Shown here piece by piece: positions 33,243 through 43,389 of a stretch of DNA of 64,000 bases. The stretch comes from Blastocladiella emersonii ATCC 22665 (taxonomy: Eukaryota > Blastocladiomycota > Blastocladiomycetes > Blastocladiales > Blastocladiaceae), in the NCBI GenBank assembly GCA_025594325.1, contig JANHCV010000001.1:682001-746000 (forward strand). Reading direction: 5' to 3'. The translations under genes were made by a program, and so were the position numbers. The notes under the pieces are model-generated. The model was not told the origin of the DNA, searched no databases, and saw only the letters and a program-made list of their open reading frames with translations. Within the stretch, counting starts at the first letter, position 1, and every line of letters starts with the position of its first letter.

Positions 33243-36200
33243 TCACTTGGTCCGGTACACGCTCAAAATCTTCTGCACATGCGGGGGCGCGACGACGCCA
33301 TACACCGCCCCCTTCGCGCTCCCCATCCCTGGGTGCTCGGCCTCCCACCGCTCGCGGTTCGCCTGCACCGCCTCGCGCGCGCGCTGCACGACCGCCGCCG
33401 GCGCGCCCGCCTGCCCGTACTGCTTGGCGATCCCGGGCACCTCGAGCACGCTGCCGCCGCGCGCGACGGCGTCGACGACCGCCACGATGCCCGCGGGCCC
33501 GATCCCGCAGTTGGTCAGGTTGAGCACGCGCAGGGTTTTCGAGTGTGCGACGGCGGACGCGATCGACACGGCGCCCGCATCGCCCAGCGCGTTGCCGACG
33601 CCGCCCATGACCAGCGTCCCGCGGTAGTACCCGAGGTGCAGCATCGCGAGCGCCGGGTGCGCGCGCACCGCGTCGCCGAGCGCGGCGGCGCCCGCGGGGC
33701 CGATCCCGTTGGACGCGAGCACGAGCCGCTGCAGCTTCGTATCCTTGGCCACGCCGCGCGCGAGCGCCGCCGTGCCCGCGTCGCCGAACCGGTTGCACGA
33801 CATGGACAGCGACTCGAGCGCCGCGCCGCCCGACGCGAGGAGGTCGCCGAACGCCTCGGCCGCGACGGGCGTGAGGTGGTTGGCGTCGAGGTACAGGTGC
33901 CGGAGCCCGGATCCCGAACCCGCGGCCGTCAGCGCGCGCGCGAGGGCGACGGCGCCCGCGTCCTGGATCCCCGTGTTGACGAGGTCGAGCACCGCGAGCG
34001 TCGTGTTAACACACAAAACGCGCGCGAGGTGGGCCGCGCCGTCGGCCAAAATCGGGTTGCGCTTGAGCCACACGGCCGAGATCTGCTGCGCCTGCGGGTC
34101 GAGCAGCGCGTCGGCGAGCACGCCCGCGTCGTCGGCGTCAAAGTCGTTGCCGCCAATGTACCACGTGCGGATCGCCGACCGCGGGTCGCGCATCGCCGCC
34201 GCGATCCGCCGCGCGCCCGCGGAACCCGTGATGTTGTTCCCGATCATGAGCGTATCGATGGCCGCCGCCGCCGACGTGTCGTGCGAGACCGCCATGGCAT
34301 CGAGCAGCGGGCCGATCCCCATGGGACCGACCACGTTCTTGCACAGGTCGAGCCGCGTCCCGTCGATCACGGTGCCGCGCGGGAACGCCACCTCCTTCTT
34401 CTCCCCACCCAAAACGTCGCTGCGCTGCAGGTACGTCAGGAGATCATCGAGCTCGTCGAGCGCACACGGGACGACCGGCTCAGGCTCGGGGTGCACGACC
34501 GCGCGGGACGCCGGCGCCGCGAGCATCGCCGCGCGCTCGACGTCGCCCGCGACCGCCGCCGTCCGCGGCTGCTTGGCCGCGCGGAAGTACGTCTCGGCCG
34601 AATGCGCCTCGTGCGCGCGCGCGAGCCGCGCCACGAGCCGCTGGTACGCCGCGTGCGACCGCTGCCGCTGGTACTCGGCGCGTTTCGGGTCCGCGTCCGC
34701 GGAAACGGGGAACAGGGCGAGCGCAATGGACTCGGCGAGACGCGACCCGCGGTTCACCGCGCTCTGCAGCCGCGGCGCGCGCACCGCGCACATGCTCGGG
34801 ACCGCGGGCTCGGCGGCGTCGTTCGTCTCCTCGGAGTCCTCGAGCTCGGCGTCGCCCGACGCGACCGCGGGCAGCCCGCGCGCGTCCTCGCGCAGCTGGT
34901 TGACGAACGCGTGCGTGACCGCGCGCTTGACGTCGGCCGCGACCTCGTCCTCCGACCCGCGCGCCGCGGCAGCGACCGCGGCCAGGACTACGAGCGGGCG
35001 CCACGAGTGCGCGAACTTGGGCACCACGGCCACGAGGTCGGCGAGGTGCGCCGCGCGCGCCTGCGAGTGCGCGAGCGCAGTCACAGCGACCGCGGCAAAC
35101 GCCTCGCCTGGGACATCCGCCTCGGACGCGGGCGCGCGCGCGTGAAGGAGCGTCAGCGCGACAAGGAGCAGGCCGCGGACCGTGAGCTCGCCGCCGCCCG
35201 GCGAGGACGAGAGGAGGGCCGAGGTCTCGGCGGCCCAGTCGACGGTCAGGTTGGTCAGGTCGAGCTTGGGCGGATACGCGACGAGGGCGCCGAGGACCGG
35301 GTGTGCCTTGATCGCGGCGCGGAGGTCACCGGGCAGCCCGACGGGGGCCGGGACCAGCGCGTCGCCGCGGCGCGCGACGAGGCCCGCGCCTGTCGACGCC
35401 CCGCGGGTGCGGTTCGCCGCGAGGATGCGGTGGTACAGCGCCGTGGTCGCGTCGGCCATCTCGGCGAGCGACGCGTCGCCCGGCAGCGAAGCCGCGACCG
35501 CGGCGTCGAAGTCGGCGGCGACCGTGTTCTTGACCGCGAACCGGCGCGCGAACTCCGCGACCGCGTCGAGCGGCCAGTGCTGCGGTGTGAAGTGGCCGCC
35601 GGGGTGCTCGAGGACCTCGGGCGCGTCCGCGTAAAGCGACGCAAGCGCGCGCGTGTTGGCCTCCATGACGGCGGGCGGGCCGAGGTGCTCGTCGTGTTTC
35701 CCGTAGATGTGGAGCGACGCGACGCCCGTGACGCTGCCCGGCGTGACGAGCGCAGCGTGCGCGGCAGCGCGCGACGGAAAGCCCGAGATGCACACGGCGA
35801 ACCGGTGCGGGAACCGCGCTTTGAGCGCCGACAGGAGCCCAATGAGCGTGGCGCCTTGCGAAAACCCGAGCAGCCCGTCGAACGGACCCTGCTCGGCAAA
35901 CACCGTGTCGAGGTACGTCAGCGTCGTGTCGGCGCCGTCGTACACGGTCTCGCCAGTCTCGGCGGATTTGCGAGCGTTCCACCACGCGCGCTGGTGCGGG
36001 ACCGCATGCGCCGGGCCCGCGACGCCCGTGCCGGCGTCAGCCGACGCGAGGTACGCGCGCGGCCCGTTGACGTGCACGAGCTCGAGGTGGCACGTGTCGC
36101 CCAGCAGCGACGTCAGCTTGCGCACGGCGCGGCGCAGCGTGTGCGAGTTCTGCCGGTACCCGTGCAGTACGAGCACGCGCATCGGGAGGTACTCGAGCGG

Positions 36201-37010
36201 CGCAGCCGCAGCCGAGGTGGTGGTGCTGGCCGTCTCGGCAGGAGCAGCGGCGACGGGCTCGCGCTTCTCGACCGACTTCATGAACAGCCGCTTGCGGCCC
36301 GACATGAACACGGCCTCGTCGGGCGTCAAGTCACGCCCGAGCACCGTGTTGCGGTACGGGTACCGGCCGAACTGGTCGACAATCTCCTGGTGACGGACCG
36401 CCGACGTCGCGTTGCTGCGGAACGTAGCCGGGTGGGCGAACCCCTTGGCCTCGACCTCGTCCGCGAGCGCCGCCATGAGCTCGGCGCCGCGCTTGACGGC
36501 CGTGCGGTCCTCGACGTGAACGAGCGGCATGTACAGGAACAGCCGCTCAGCGGGCGCGAACACGGTCGTGTACCCCGGGTCGCGCAGGACCGACTCGGTG
36601 AGCTGCACCGCGAGCGCGTCGGCCGCGAACATGCGCGGGTCGCCGCGGTACACGTGGCGCGAGAACTGGTCGGCGACCACGATCAGCGCGAGCGTGCCGC
36701 GCGGCGTGCGCGACCAGCGCGCGACGATCGAGTCGGCGGCGGGCGACGCCAGGTGCGCGTGCACCGCCTCGACGTGCGCGCCGAAGTGGCGCGTGATGTG
36801 CGCGTCGACGGCCGCGTCGTTGTGGAACCACAGCTTGGCCGGCGGGCGGTACGACAGCGCGTGCGCGTCGTCGGTGCCGAACCAGTACGCGAGCACGGCG
36901 CGGACCGCCTTGGCGTCGGCGCCGGACAGCTGCGACGCGCCGGGCGAGGCGCCGGTGATGATCTCGACCGTAGTGTCGGCGGTAGAATCGGCGTGCGTCG
37001 TGAGAGTCAT
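33243..37010 (-). CDS. DUF924 - FSH1 serine hydrolase - LRR three-domain fusion protein
   Basis: One uninterrupted exon, 1255 residues from the ATG at 37010 (MTLTTHADS). Residues about 37-245 match DUF924 (AVLAYWFG, KLWFHNDAAVD, TPRGTLALIVVADQFSRHVYRG, ERLFLYMPL, FGRYPYRN), a helical TPR-like family of unknown function. Residues 277-490 match the FSH1/OVCA2 family of alpha/beta serine hydrolases: MRVLVLHGYRQN, nucleophile elbow GFSQG with Ser384, Asp440 in YGKHDEHLG and His473 in HPGGHFTPQ complete an intact triad. A helical linker of about 420 residues (about 495-917) follows. From about 918 to 1200 there are at least eight ribonuclease-inhibitor-type LRR units (for example LRVLNLTNCGIGPAG). 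The C-terminus ends in a basic helix. Each domain looks intact. The natural substrate cannot be read from sequence. A stop or splice between domains was not found, so the fusion is direct. Confidence 0.85.
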   Translation of the reverse strand: MTLTTHADSTADTTVEIITGASPGASQLSGADAKAVRAVLAYWFGTDDAHALSYRPPAKLWFHNDAAVDAHITRHFGAHVEAVHAHLASPAADSIVARWSRTPRGTLALIVVADQFSRHVYRGDPRMFAADALAVQLTESVLRDPGYTTVFAPAERLFLYMPLVHVEDRTAVKRGAELMAALADEVEAKGFAHPATFRSNATSAVRHQEIVDQFGRYPYRNTVLGRDLTPDEAVFMSGRKRLFMKSVEKREPVAAAPAETASTTTSAAAAPLEYLPMRVLVLHGYRQNSHTLRRAVRKLTSLLGDTCHLELVHVNGPRAYLASADAGTGVAGPAHAVPHQRAWWNARKSAETGETVYDGADTTLTYLDTVFAEQGPFDGLLGFSQGATLIGLLSALKARFPHRFAVCISGFPSRAAAHAALVTPGSVTGVASLHIYGKHDEHLGPPAVMEANTRALASLYADAPEVLEHPGGHFTPQHWPLDAVAEFARRFAVKNTVAADFDAAVAASLPGDASLAEMADATTALYHRILAANRTRGASTGAGLVARRGDALVPAPVGLPGDLRAAIKAHPVLGALVAYPPKLDLTNLTVDWAAETSALLSSSPGGGELTVRGLLLVALTLLHARAPASEADVPGEAFAAVAVTALAHSQARAAHLADLVAVVPKFAHSWRPLVVLAAVAAAARGSEDEVAADVKRAVTHAFVNQLREDARGLPAVASGDAELEDSEETNDAAEPAVPSMCAVRAPRLQSAVNRGSRLAESIALALFPVSADADPKRAEYQRQRSHAAYQRLVARLARAHEAHSAETYFRAAKQPRTAAVAGDVERAAMLAAPASRAVVHPEPEPVVPCALDELDDLLTYLQRSDVLGGEKKEVAFPRGTVIDGTRLDLCKNVVGPMGIGPLLDAMAVSHDTSAAAAIDTLMIGNNITGSAGARRIAAAMRDPRSAIRTWYIGGNDFDADDAGVLADALLDPQAQQISAVWLKRNPILADGAAHLARVLCVNTTLAVLDLVNTGIQDAGAVALARALTAAGSGSGLRHLYLDANHLTPVAAEAFGDLLASGGAALESLSMSCNRFGDAGTAALARGVAKDTKLQRLVLASNGIGPAGAAALGDAVRAHPALAMLHLGYYRGTLVMGGVGNALGDAGAVSIASAVAHSKTLRVLNLTNCGIGPAGIVAVVDAVARGGSVLEVPGIAKQYGQAGAPAAVVQRAREAVQANRERWEAEHPGMGSAKGAVYGVVAPPHVQKILSVYRTK

Positions 37011-39414
37011 GCTACATCGGCGTGAGGCGTCAGACCGTGTATCGCGTGTCAGCGCGGAGGGTGTGACGGAACTCACGTTGTGGTTTTGGGCAGGAACGCT
37101 TCGTCCTCGATATGGGAAGGCTTCACGTTGATCAATTCATTCGAATGCAGGAGGTTCTGTCGGTCTTTTGAACGATTTCGTGTCCATGGCGAAGGGGAGG
37201 AGGAAGCGAGGGTCGGCAGCGACCAGCCGTGGGAATCGAGTCACTTCGCCACCGCGCTGAGCCCATCGACTCGATTCGCCGTCGCTCGCGAGCAACAACA
37301 TTGAAAGTTCGCAGAAGAAGCTAGAAGCTTAGTTGTGGCTAGCGAGATGGTTGTAAGTCGTCATGGCTTGGGTTCAAGTTCGCCTGGCTCGGACCCCAAG
37401 TCGACTCGACAGTGAGGACTGCGGAGTGGGTTCACCAACCATGGAAGCTTCCATCAAAGTCCTTCGGAAACCTGTTACACGTCCGGATCCACCATGGTTT
37501 ACATGGCGGCAAAGGCGGCAACGCGACCGGGCGGCAGGACGCGTCTGTCGGTCACGTGGTAACGTGGTGTGGCGCAGCGCGTCCGCGCCACGCCTGATCG
37601 CGACCTTCGCCTGCCCGGCGCTCAAGAGGATCTGCCCCTCCGAGCTTTCCTGCAATAGCTTGAGCACGAACGTGTCGGTCAGTGCGATTGCAGCCGCGAT
37701 CAACGCCGATCCAGTCTCCCGCGGTGACCAGCGTGGCGCGACGCGTCTCCCGCTCCCTTGCGCGGCAACGACGTGTGTCTCACACCGCGACCAAATAAGA
37801 AAGCTCTAAATCCCACAAAAAAGAACGCTGAAACTGAGTTACGCTCCAGTACACCGCTCGTACGGATCCAGGGAATACAAAAGGTAAAAGTCGTCTTGGT
37901 GCCCGCCTGCAAGCTGTCGCGTTCCATCACAGTAGCCAGAAGCCATCCCCAACCGGTGGGGGGTATCGAACACTGTCATTCGCACCCGCCCACGCCCAAA
38001 GTTGGTGGTCTCCGAGACCCTCCGGCCCACGCTGCAGGCAATCCTATAGCGATCGACCGCGACCGTGACGCGTGCGGCCGCTTCCCCCCTGCGCCGCTAC
38101 TTGCTGCGTCCCGCGGCTTCGTGCTCTGCCACCCTCCGCTAATGAGAAAGTTTACATGGAAGTAAACGAACCTCGTCACGGGTGTGGACGGGTCAATTCA
38201 TGCTCAGCCTCGTCCTGGCGGACGACCGCGCTCCCGCCCCTCGCCCCACGCCCCTTGCCCCTCGCCGCTGCCACTGGGCGAGGCGCACGTGCATATCGTT
38301 GACGTGATCGACATCAAGGACGGGCCCTGCGTCAAGATCCCCTTGGGCCCGGTCATAATCGCTGGTCAGACACCAGCAGCGTGTGACAAGATTCTCACGG
38401 CGACGCTCGTTGCGTTCCGCTCGATCGGCATCGGTCAGCGCGCGAGTCAAGGTGACAGCCAGCCCATCATCCTCTTGGGCGCTGCGGCGCTCAGCAAGGT
38501 GCTCAGCAACGATGTGTACACGTCCAATCGGAAGGTCCAGTTCATGCACTTCGGCGCTTCACGGCGTCGTCCAGATGATCCAAGTTCTCAACAACCTTTC
38601 TGCTCACCGCGGCGCACCGCTTGTGATCCTCAAGGCGCGCGTCAGCAACCTAGCGACCATCGCCACTGCGCACCTGACCTTGGCCTTCGCGACCGCAGCG
38701 TCCTCGGTCGTGAACGGTCCCAGCGATGCAACCTCAAACCGATTTGACGACGTGGACCGCAAAAAAATGGTATTGCGCCGACCAAGATGCCGTACGACCC
38801 GCGCCACTCGCTGCACTGACATCGCAGCGGGACGGGCGCGTGAGTCGACTGGTTCTTTGACTGAGTCCCATGAACCGACACCATGGCCGGGTGCTTGAAA
38901 ACCTGACGCTGCGGGCAAGCTGCGCTTGGGAATAAGACGGCGTGGGCGGCCCGCAACCTCGGCCGCAAGGGTCGCTCCCGCTGATCGATTTCGCCAACTC
39001 CACCGATCGATGACCTCTAGGCTCGCGTCGATGGAACACGACAATGTATCAGTCAACACCCTTTTGCCCTCCCGCGTTGCGTCGCGTGTCCCCGTGTTTC
39101 GTGTCCGAGTTAGGTGCGCACATTCTTATTGCAAATTGAATCGATAAATCTGGCCAGGGGCCTGTTTTGCCCGCGTTGCCGGCGCGTCCGTGTGTGCGAG
39201 ACACGGGTGCGAGACGTGTCGAACAATCACTGATCGAGGCCGGCCAATCAGCGCTTGCGGTTGGGCGCCTCGGGCGCCACCGCCGCCGCGGTCGTCGCCG
39301 TCTCGATCTACCCGCCGTTAGTTCCGCTGCCCCGAACTTGATGAGGACACTTGGCTCTCCATGCATTGCGCTTGAATCGCCCGACAGAACAGGTCCCCGC
39401 CGCGGATTGTCACT
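37011..39414. other. Gene-poor 2.4-kb stretch
   Basis: No confident gene. Lower GC and frequent stops set it apart from neighbouring coding DNA. The only protein-like signal is at about 38290-38710 on the plus strand, described separately. A small hairpin with a GGTTCAA loop at about 37368-37380 was examined as a possible tRNA T-arm and not accepted. Confidence 0.4.
38290..38710 (+). pseudogene. Possible gene relic, unidentified
   Basis: A plus-strand frame reads like a real protein for about 85 residues (VHIVDVIDIKDGPCVKIPL, AACDKILTATLVAFRSIGIG, PIILLGAAALSKVLSND). At about 38550 the protein-like reading moves to another frame (VVQMIQVLNNLSAHRGAPLV, NLATIATAHLTLAFATAAS). The balanced, non-shadow-like composition and the frame change suggest an old coding sequence with a frameshift. 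No family is recognised, there is no convincing start or splice site, and it could be chance. Confidence 0.25.
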
Positions 39415-39948
39415 ATGCTTACGCGCAGCCAGCCGCCATCCCGGACCCAGCCGCCGGCGCCCGCGGTTTCCCATCAACCCTCGTCCTCCAGCAGTGTTGC
39501 ACCTCCTCTCCATCAACTGCCCGCACCACCTACGCAGCCCACGCTTCCACTTCCAGCGCGGCAGCCCACCAAGTTTGATATGCGTGCCTTGGCTGCTGCC
39601 GGCTACGTCTTGGTCGCCGGCACTCGAGTCGCTGACCACGATCGCTCATGCTACATTCACTCCGGATGCGGGCAGTACACGGACGAGGGCGACTACCTCC
39701 GGTTTGACCCAGAGCCTCACGAACCGTATCCTCGTGTGCGCGTTTTCCGCTGGTCGCAGGAGGACGGCGTGTGCATGATTGGATGGATTGCGGACGAGCT
39801 CCTCGGCGCTTTCCATGAAGCATGCGGCCCCGCGGGCCCACACCGTATGGCTGGGATCGCCCTCGACCCTGAATGGAAGCCTCCTGGGTCGGTCAAGCTC
39901 AGGAGGCAGATGGACGGGTTCCTTATCATCAAGCTGCAGCCCGAGTAA
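39415..39948 (+). CDS. Hypothetical protein, 177 aa
   Basis: Single open frame with ATG at 39415 and TAA at 39946-39948. The first about 55 residues are Pro/Ser/Gln-rich and probably disordered. The rest has balanced composition and looks folded: FDMRALAAAGYVLVAG, then YIHSGCGQYTDEGDYLRFDP, then VRVFRWSQEDGVCMIGWIAD and GFLIIKLQPE at the end. No signal peptide or membrane segment. No family was recognised. It stands alone beside the gene-poor region and is followed by the convergent peptide transporter gene. Confidence 0.5.
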   Translation: MLTRSQPPSRTQPPAPAVSHQPSSSSSVAPPLHQLPAPPTQPTLPLPARQPTKFDMRALAAAGYVLVAGTRVADHDRSCYIHSGCGQYTDEGDYLRFDPEPHEPYPRVRVFRWSQEDGVCMIGWIADELLGAFHEACGPAGPHRMAGIALDPEWKPPGSVKLRRQMDGFLIIKLQPE

Positions 39949-40201
39949 TGTTTGCGCAGCAGGCGCGAATATACCGCTATGCTCGTGGCTTTGTCATCAC
40001 CATTCTTAAGGTTTTTTTTTCCGGCCGGGTCGGCTTTGAGGTCCGATGTCAGTCAAACGCGTTGCGCCACTCTCGTGATAGCGGCGAGCACGATATCGGA
40101 GATGATCGCGGACGCGATCACAGGCGGGTTTCGGCGACGAGGTTAAAGAACTAAATGACGACATTTATGAACAGTAGCACAGCGCATACCAACCATGACC
40201 A

Positions 40202-42333
40202 TTACAGGTTAGCGGTGCCGGGCTTATACTTGTAGAAATAGGCGTTGAGCGTAAGCCAGAGGATCGCGACGCCGCACAGCGCCGAGTAGAAGTAGTACTT
40301 TCCAGCACGCGTGTCGTGGTTCGGGTAGGACGCCCACGACGCGGCCTCGAGCGTGCCCTCGAGCGCGACGACCAGGAAGTTGCCGATGGCGACGAGCAGG
40401 AGCCAGAACGAAGACGTCATGGCCTTTAGCGAGTCTGGCGACTGCGAGTAGGCAAACTCGTTGCCCGTCGGTGAGAACATGGCCTCGCCGATCGACAGGA
40501 TGATCCACTGCGGGAACTGCCATGCCGCGTGCACGCAGTTCTTGCACGAGCGCGGCACCTGGAACCCCTTGGCGTCGGTCTCGCCGTCAAACGAGTCGAT
40601 GACCTTGGTCTGCAGGAAACCCGACAGCAGGAAGGCGACGGCGACGAGCAGGGACCCGATGATCATGCGGCGCAGCGCCGTCACGGGGAGGCCGACCTTC
40701 TCGAGCGCCGGGTAGATGAAGGTCGCGAGGAGCCACAGCACCAGGACGATGAGGACCGGGTTGACGACAGCCGTGAACGTCTCAGCCGAGACGTACATGC
40801 CGAAGAAAACCTGGTCCATGCGATCATACTGCCCTTGCCACTCGGTCGACTGCTGGTCGTACACTACGGAGGGCGGCGGGGTCGGAGTCAGTGTCAGTTA
40901 GTGCGACCGGCCACGATGCAATGTCGCGAAGTTGGACGTACCCATCCAGACAAAGGAAATCGGGAAGATGACCCAAAGGACGCGCATGAACTCGCCCGTC
41001 TCCTCGGCGAACTGCGCGCCGTAGCGGTCGGACCCGAGCGAGAAGAAACTGGCGCCCTCGGCCGGGCGCTTGCCCGCAAAGTAGGCCTTGATCGAGTCAG
41101 CGATCACGAGCACGACCTTGAGCGGGACGAACTCGCCGACGGGCGGGACGATGCGGTAGTGGCGCTCGCCGTAGACGAACACGACAAAGGCGAGGAAGAA
41201 GACGACGGTCGGCAGGATGAAGCCGGCCATGTAGCAGAAGTGGGTCACCGTGCCGTCCTTGGCCACGATGCTGTCGCCCCAGCAGCGCGTGTTGTCCTTG
41301 ACGGCGGGCGTCACGAAGCCGGTGAGGAGCGAGCCGCAGTTGATGGCGATGTAGCTGTGCGAGGAAGTGGCGATGCGATGCGATGCGTCAGTTCCACGGA
41401 CCTCGAGCGAGCGATTCGGCGACAGGACGTACAAGTAGGAGAAGAACCGACGGATGGCATCGGCCTGCGACTTGAGGAACTGGTCACCACCGTGAGGGCC
41501 TGTAGGGAGGGAACGTGAAGGCGGGGCGAGTAAGTCTACGCGTCCGTCGTCTTCGTCAGAGCGGCGAGAGAGAGACGACCGTACCGACACACGGCTTGAT
41601 ACCGCCAGTACCAAAGGCCACGAGGTAAAGACCAATCGACACCGTGCCCACGGACCGCATCACCGGGATTGACGTGATCACGAGCACGATGTTGCCGATG
41701 AGGTAGATGACAGAGAGGTAGACGATCGTCTTGTACTTTCCGAGGAAGGAATCGGACACTGCAGCACCGATGAGACTACGTGGTGCGTGAGACGAGTGAG
41801 ACGAGGTCAGCTACTGCCATCACACGTCCACGTTCGAGGACAGGGATTGCACGTACGGGCAGAAATACGTGATCTGAGTCGAAGGTGTCGCGATGAGCGG
41901 ATCACGATCGAGCCAGGCAAGCGCTGCGGTTAGTCCCCGTCTGTTCGCAGTGAACCGCTCTGCGCATCGTCGCGATCAAAAAGGACACGCACCATCTTCC
42001 ACGCGTGGACCATGACCTTGGCGCTCTCGGCCGAGGCGCCGATGAACTGTAAATAGCGATTAATAAAGGCTGAAAGGGCGTAGTACGTAAAGCGCTCGCC
42101 GAACTCGTTTGGCAAGATGTAGTAGACGGCGCGCGGGAAGGCGTTGGGGTTCTTGGCGAGCCGCGCCTCGACGTCGGCGTTGATGCGCTGCTCCTTCTCG
42201 GAGAGCTACACGCGCGAGCACGGAGAGTCGCGTCGGATCCATGGTCGATCAGGGACGAGGTGACGCGGCGGCCGTGACAGCGTACCATGGACGCGCTCAC
42301 GCTGACCTGCGTGTCGATCTTCTCGAGGCCCAT
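40202..42333 (-). CDS. PTR2: PTR2/POT family proton-coupled oligopeptide transporter
   Basis: Seven exons: complement(40202..40863, 40942..41354, 41433..41499, 41585..41775, 41857..41873, 41993..42205, 42286..42333), 536 residues; introns of 78-119 nt, mostly with GTACG donors. Exon 5 in this list (third in transcription order) is only 17 nt (ITYFCP), yet it restores the family motif CPLIGAAVSDSFLGKYKTI across the splice. POT transporters import di- and tripeptides with protons at the plasma membrane. Hallmarks are the N-terminal PNEFGERFTYYALSAF (ExxER), GTGGIKPCVGPHGGDQF, FFSYFYIAINCGSLLTG, and the late FPQWIILSIGEAMFSPTGNEFAYSQSP motif. About a dozen hydrophobic helices are visible. At 536 residues it is somewhat short for fungal Ptr2 (about 600), mainly in the cytosolic loop and termini. 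Confidence 0.87.
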
Positions 42334-43389
42334 GGTGATGATGATGCGAGGATGTTGCTGGTGCAGTCAAAGCGTGTGTGGTCGAAGAAGACGAGGATCA
42401 GAGTCGGATCAACCGGCGATGCGATGTACGAGGAGCGAGGTCGGCACGAGCGCGCGGGAGCCGGAGGGGCATCGCGCCCTTTTGTACACTCACACGCCAG
42501 TCTGCCGTGCTTCGTCTCAAATCCGTTGTTAAGCCGGGATCCGAGACGCTGCAGTGAGTTGCGCGACCAAGCCACGGAGCTGCTGCGCTTCTCGGCTCTG
42601 CCACCGGGCCGAGGAGGCGCGTATTTCAAGGGCTCAGCTGCGGGGGCCGAGACCTCGGACCCAGCGTATCAATGAGTCCTCCAATCATCTGCCCGCGAGC
42701 GGCGGTCATGGGGCCGTGCGCCGCGACCGCGTTTGGAGGTGTGGCTGGGTCAACGACCACAAGTTGGCCGCGCTGTCGTTCGCGCTACGCCGACTGATGC
42801 AACTGCGGGCCTTGATTAGTTCATCATTGCCGAGGCCAAGCCGCCTAGGATGGCCTTCGCCAGAGCTCTAGCTCGAGTTTCTTCCAGCCATGGCCATCGC
42901 GCATGGCCATGGCCGCGACCCGAGGCGGCCGTGACGCGTGATGGCCAGCATGATCAGCTCCGCGGGGCCGGCGGGACCGGCGGGGCCGGCCGCTAAGATT
43001 ACCGAGTAAAATTGATCGTCGAATTCTGCCGGGATGTGCCGCGTCGCGTCCAACCTTCCGGAGCGCGGACACCTGCGTCGAAGGTCGCGTCGCCGTCGAC
43101 CCGTCGGTTGGGGTCGCTGCTGACTGACCGACCAGCGACCGTGCCGGCGATCCCGTCGTCGCGCCGTCGGTGTTCAGAACCACTCGCAAAGTTGAAGCAA
43201 GTCTCAGCGACGACCGTGGTTCAGCAAATAACTTGATATTACATAGATGATACTGCAATGGGGCGGAACGGGCTAGGAGGGCCACGGGCATCGCCGCGTG
43301 CCCTCGCCGGGAAATGAAGCAAGATGGTACAATGTGCGAGCGAAACGAGAGGAAGAGAAACACACCCGCGGGCGACCGAACCGCGTCGC
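42334..43389. other. Intergenic, 5' region of peptide transporter
   Basis: About 1.05 kb upstream of the transporter start and downstream of the GPI-protein stop. Only short overlapping frames; no recognised gene, RNA or repeat. Confidence 0.4.

Noticed and set aside
33066-37025. 1319-codon plus-strand frame opposite the DUF924-FSH1-LRR gene
   Set aside because: Extremely Arg/Val/Glu-rich with no family motifs, whereas the opposite strand has three recognisable domains with catalytic residues.
37325-37400. tRNA-like text with GGTTCAAGTTC and a TGGCTAGCGAGATGG stretch
   Set aside because: No acceptor stem or anticodon arm can be folded around it; the GGTTCAA is part of a simple CTTG/CAAG hairpin.
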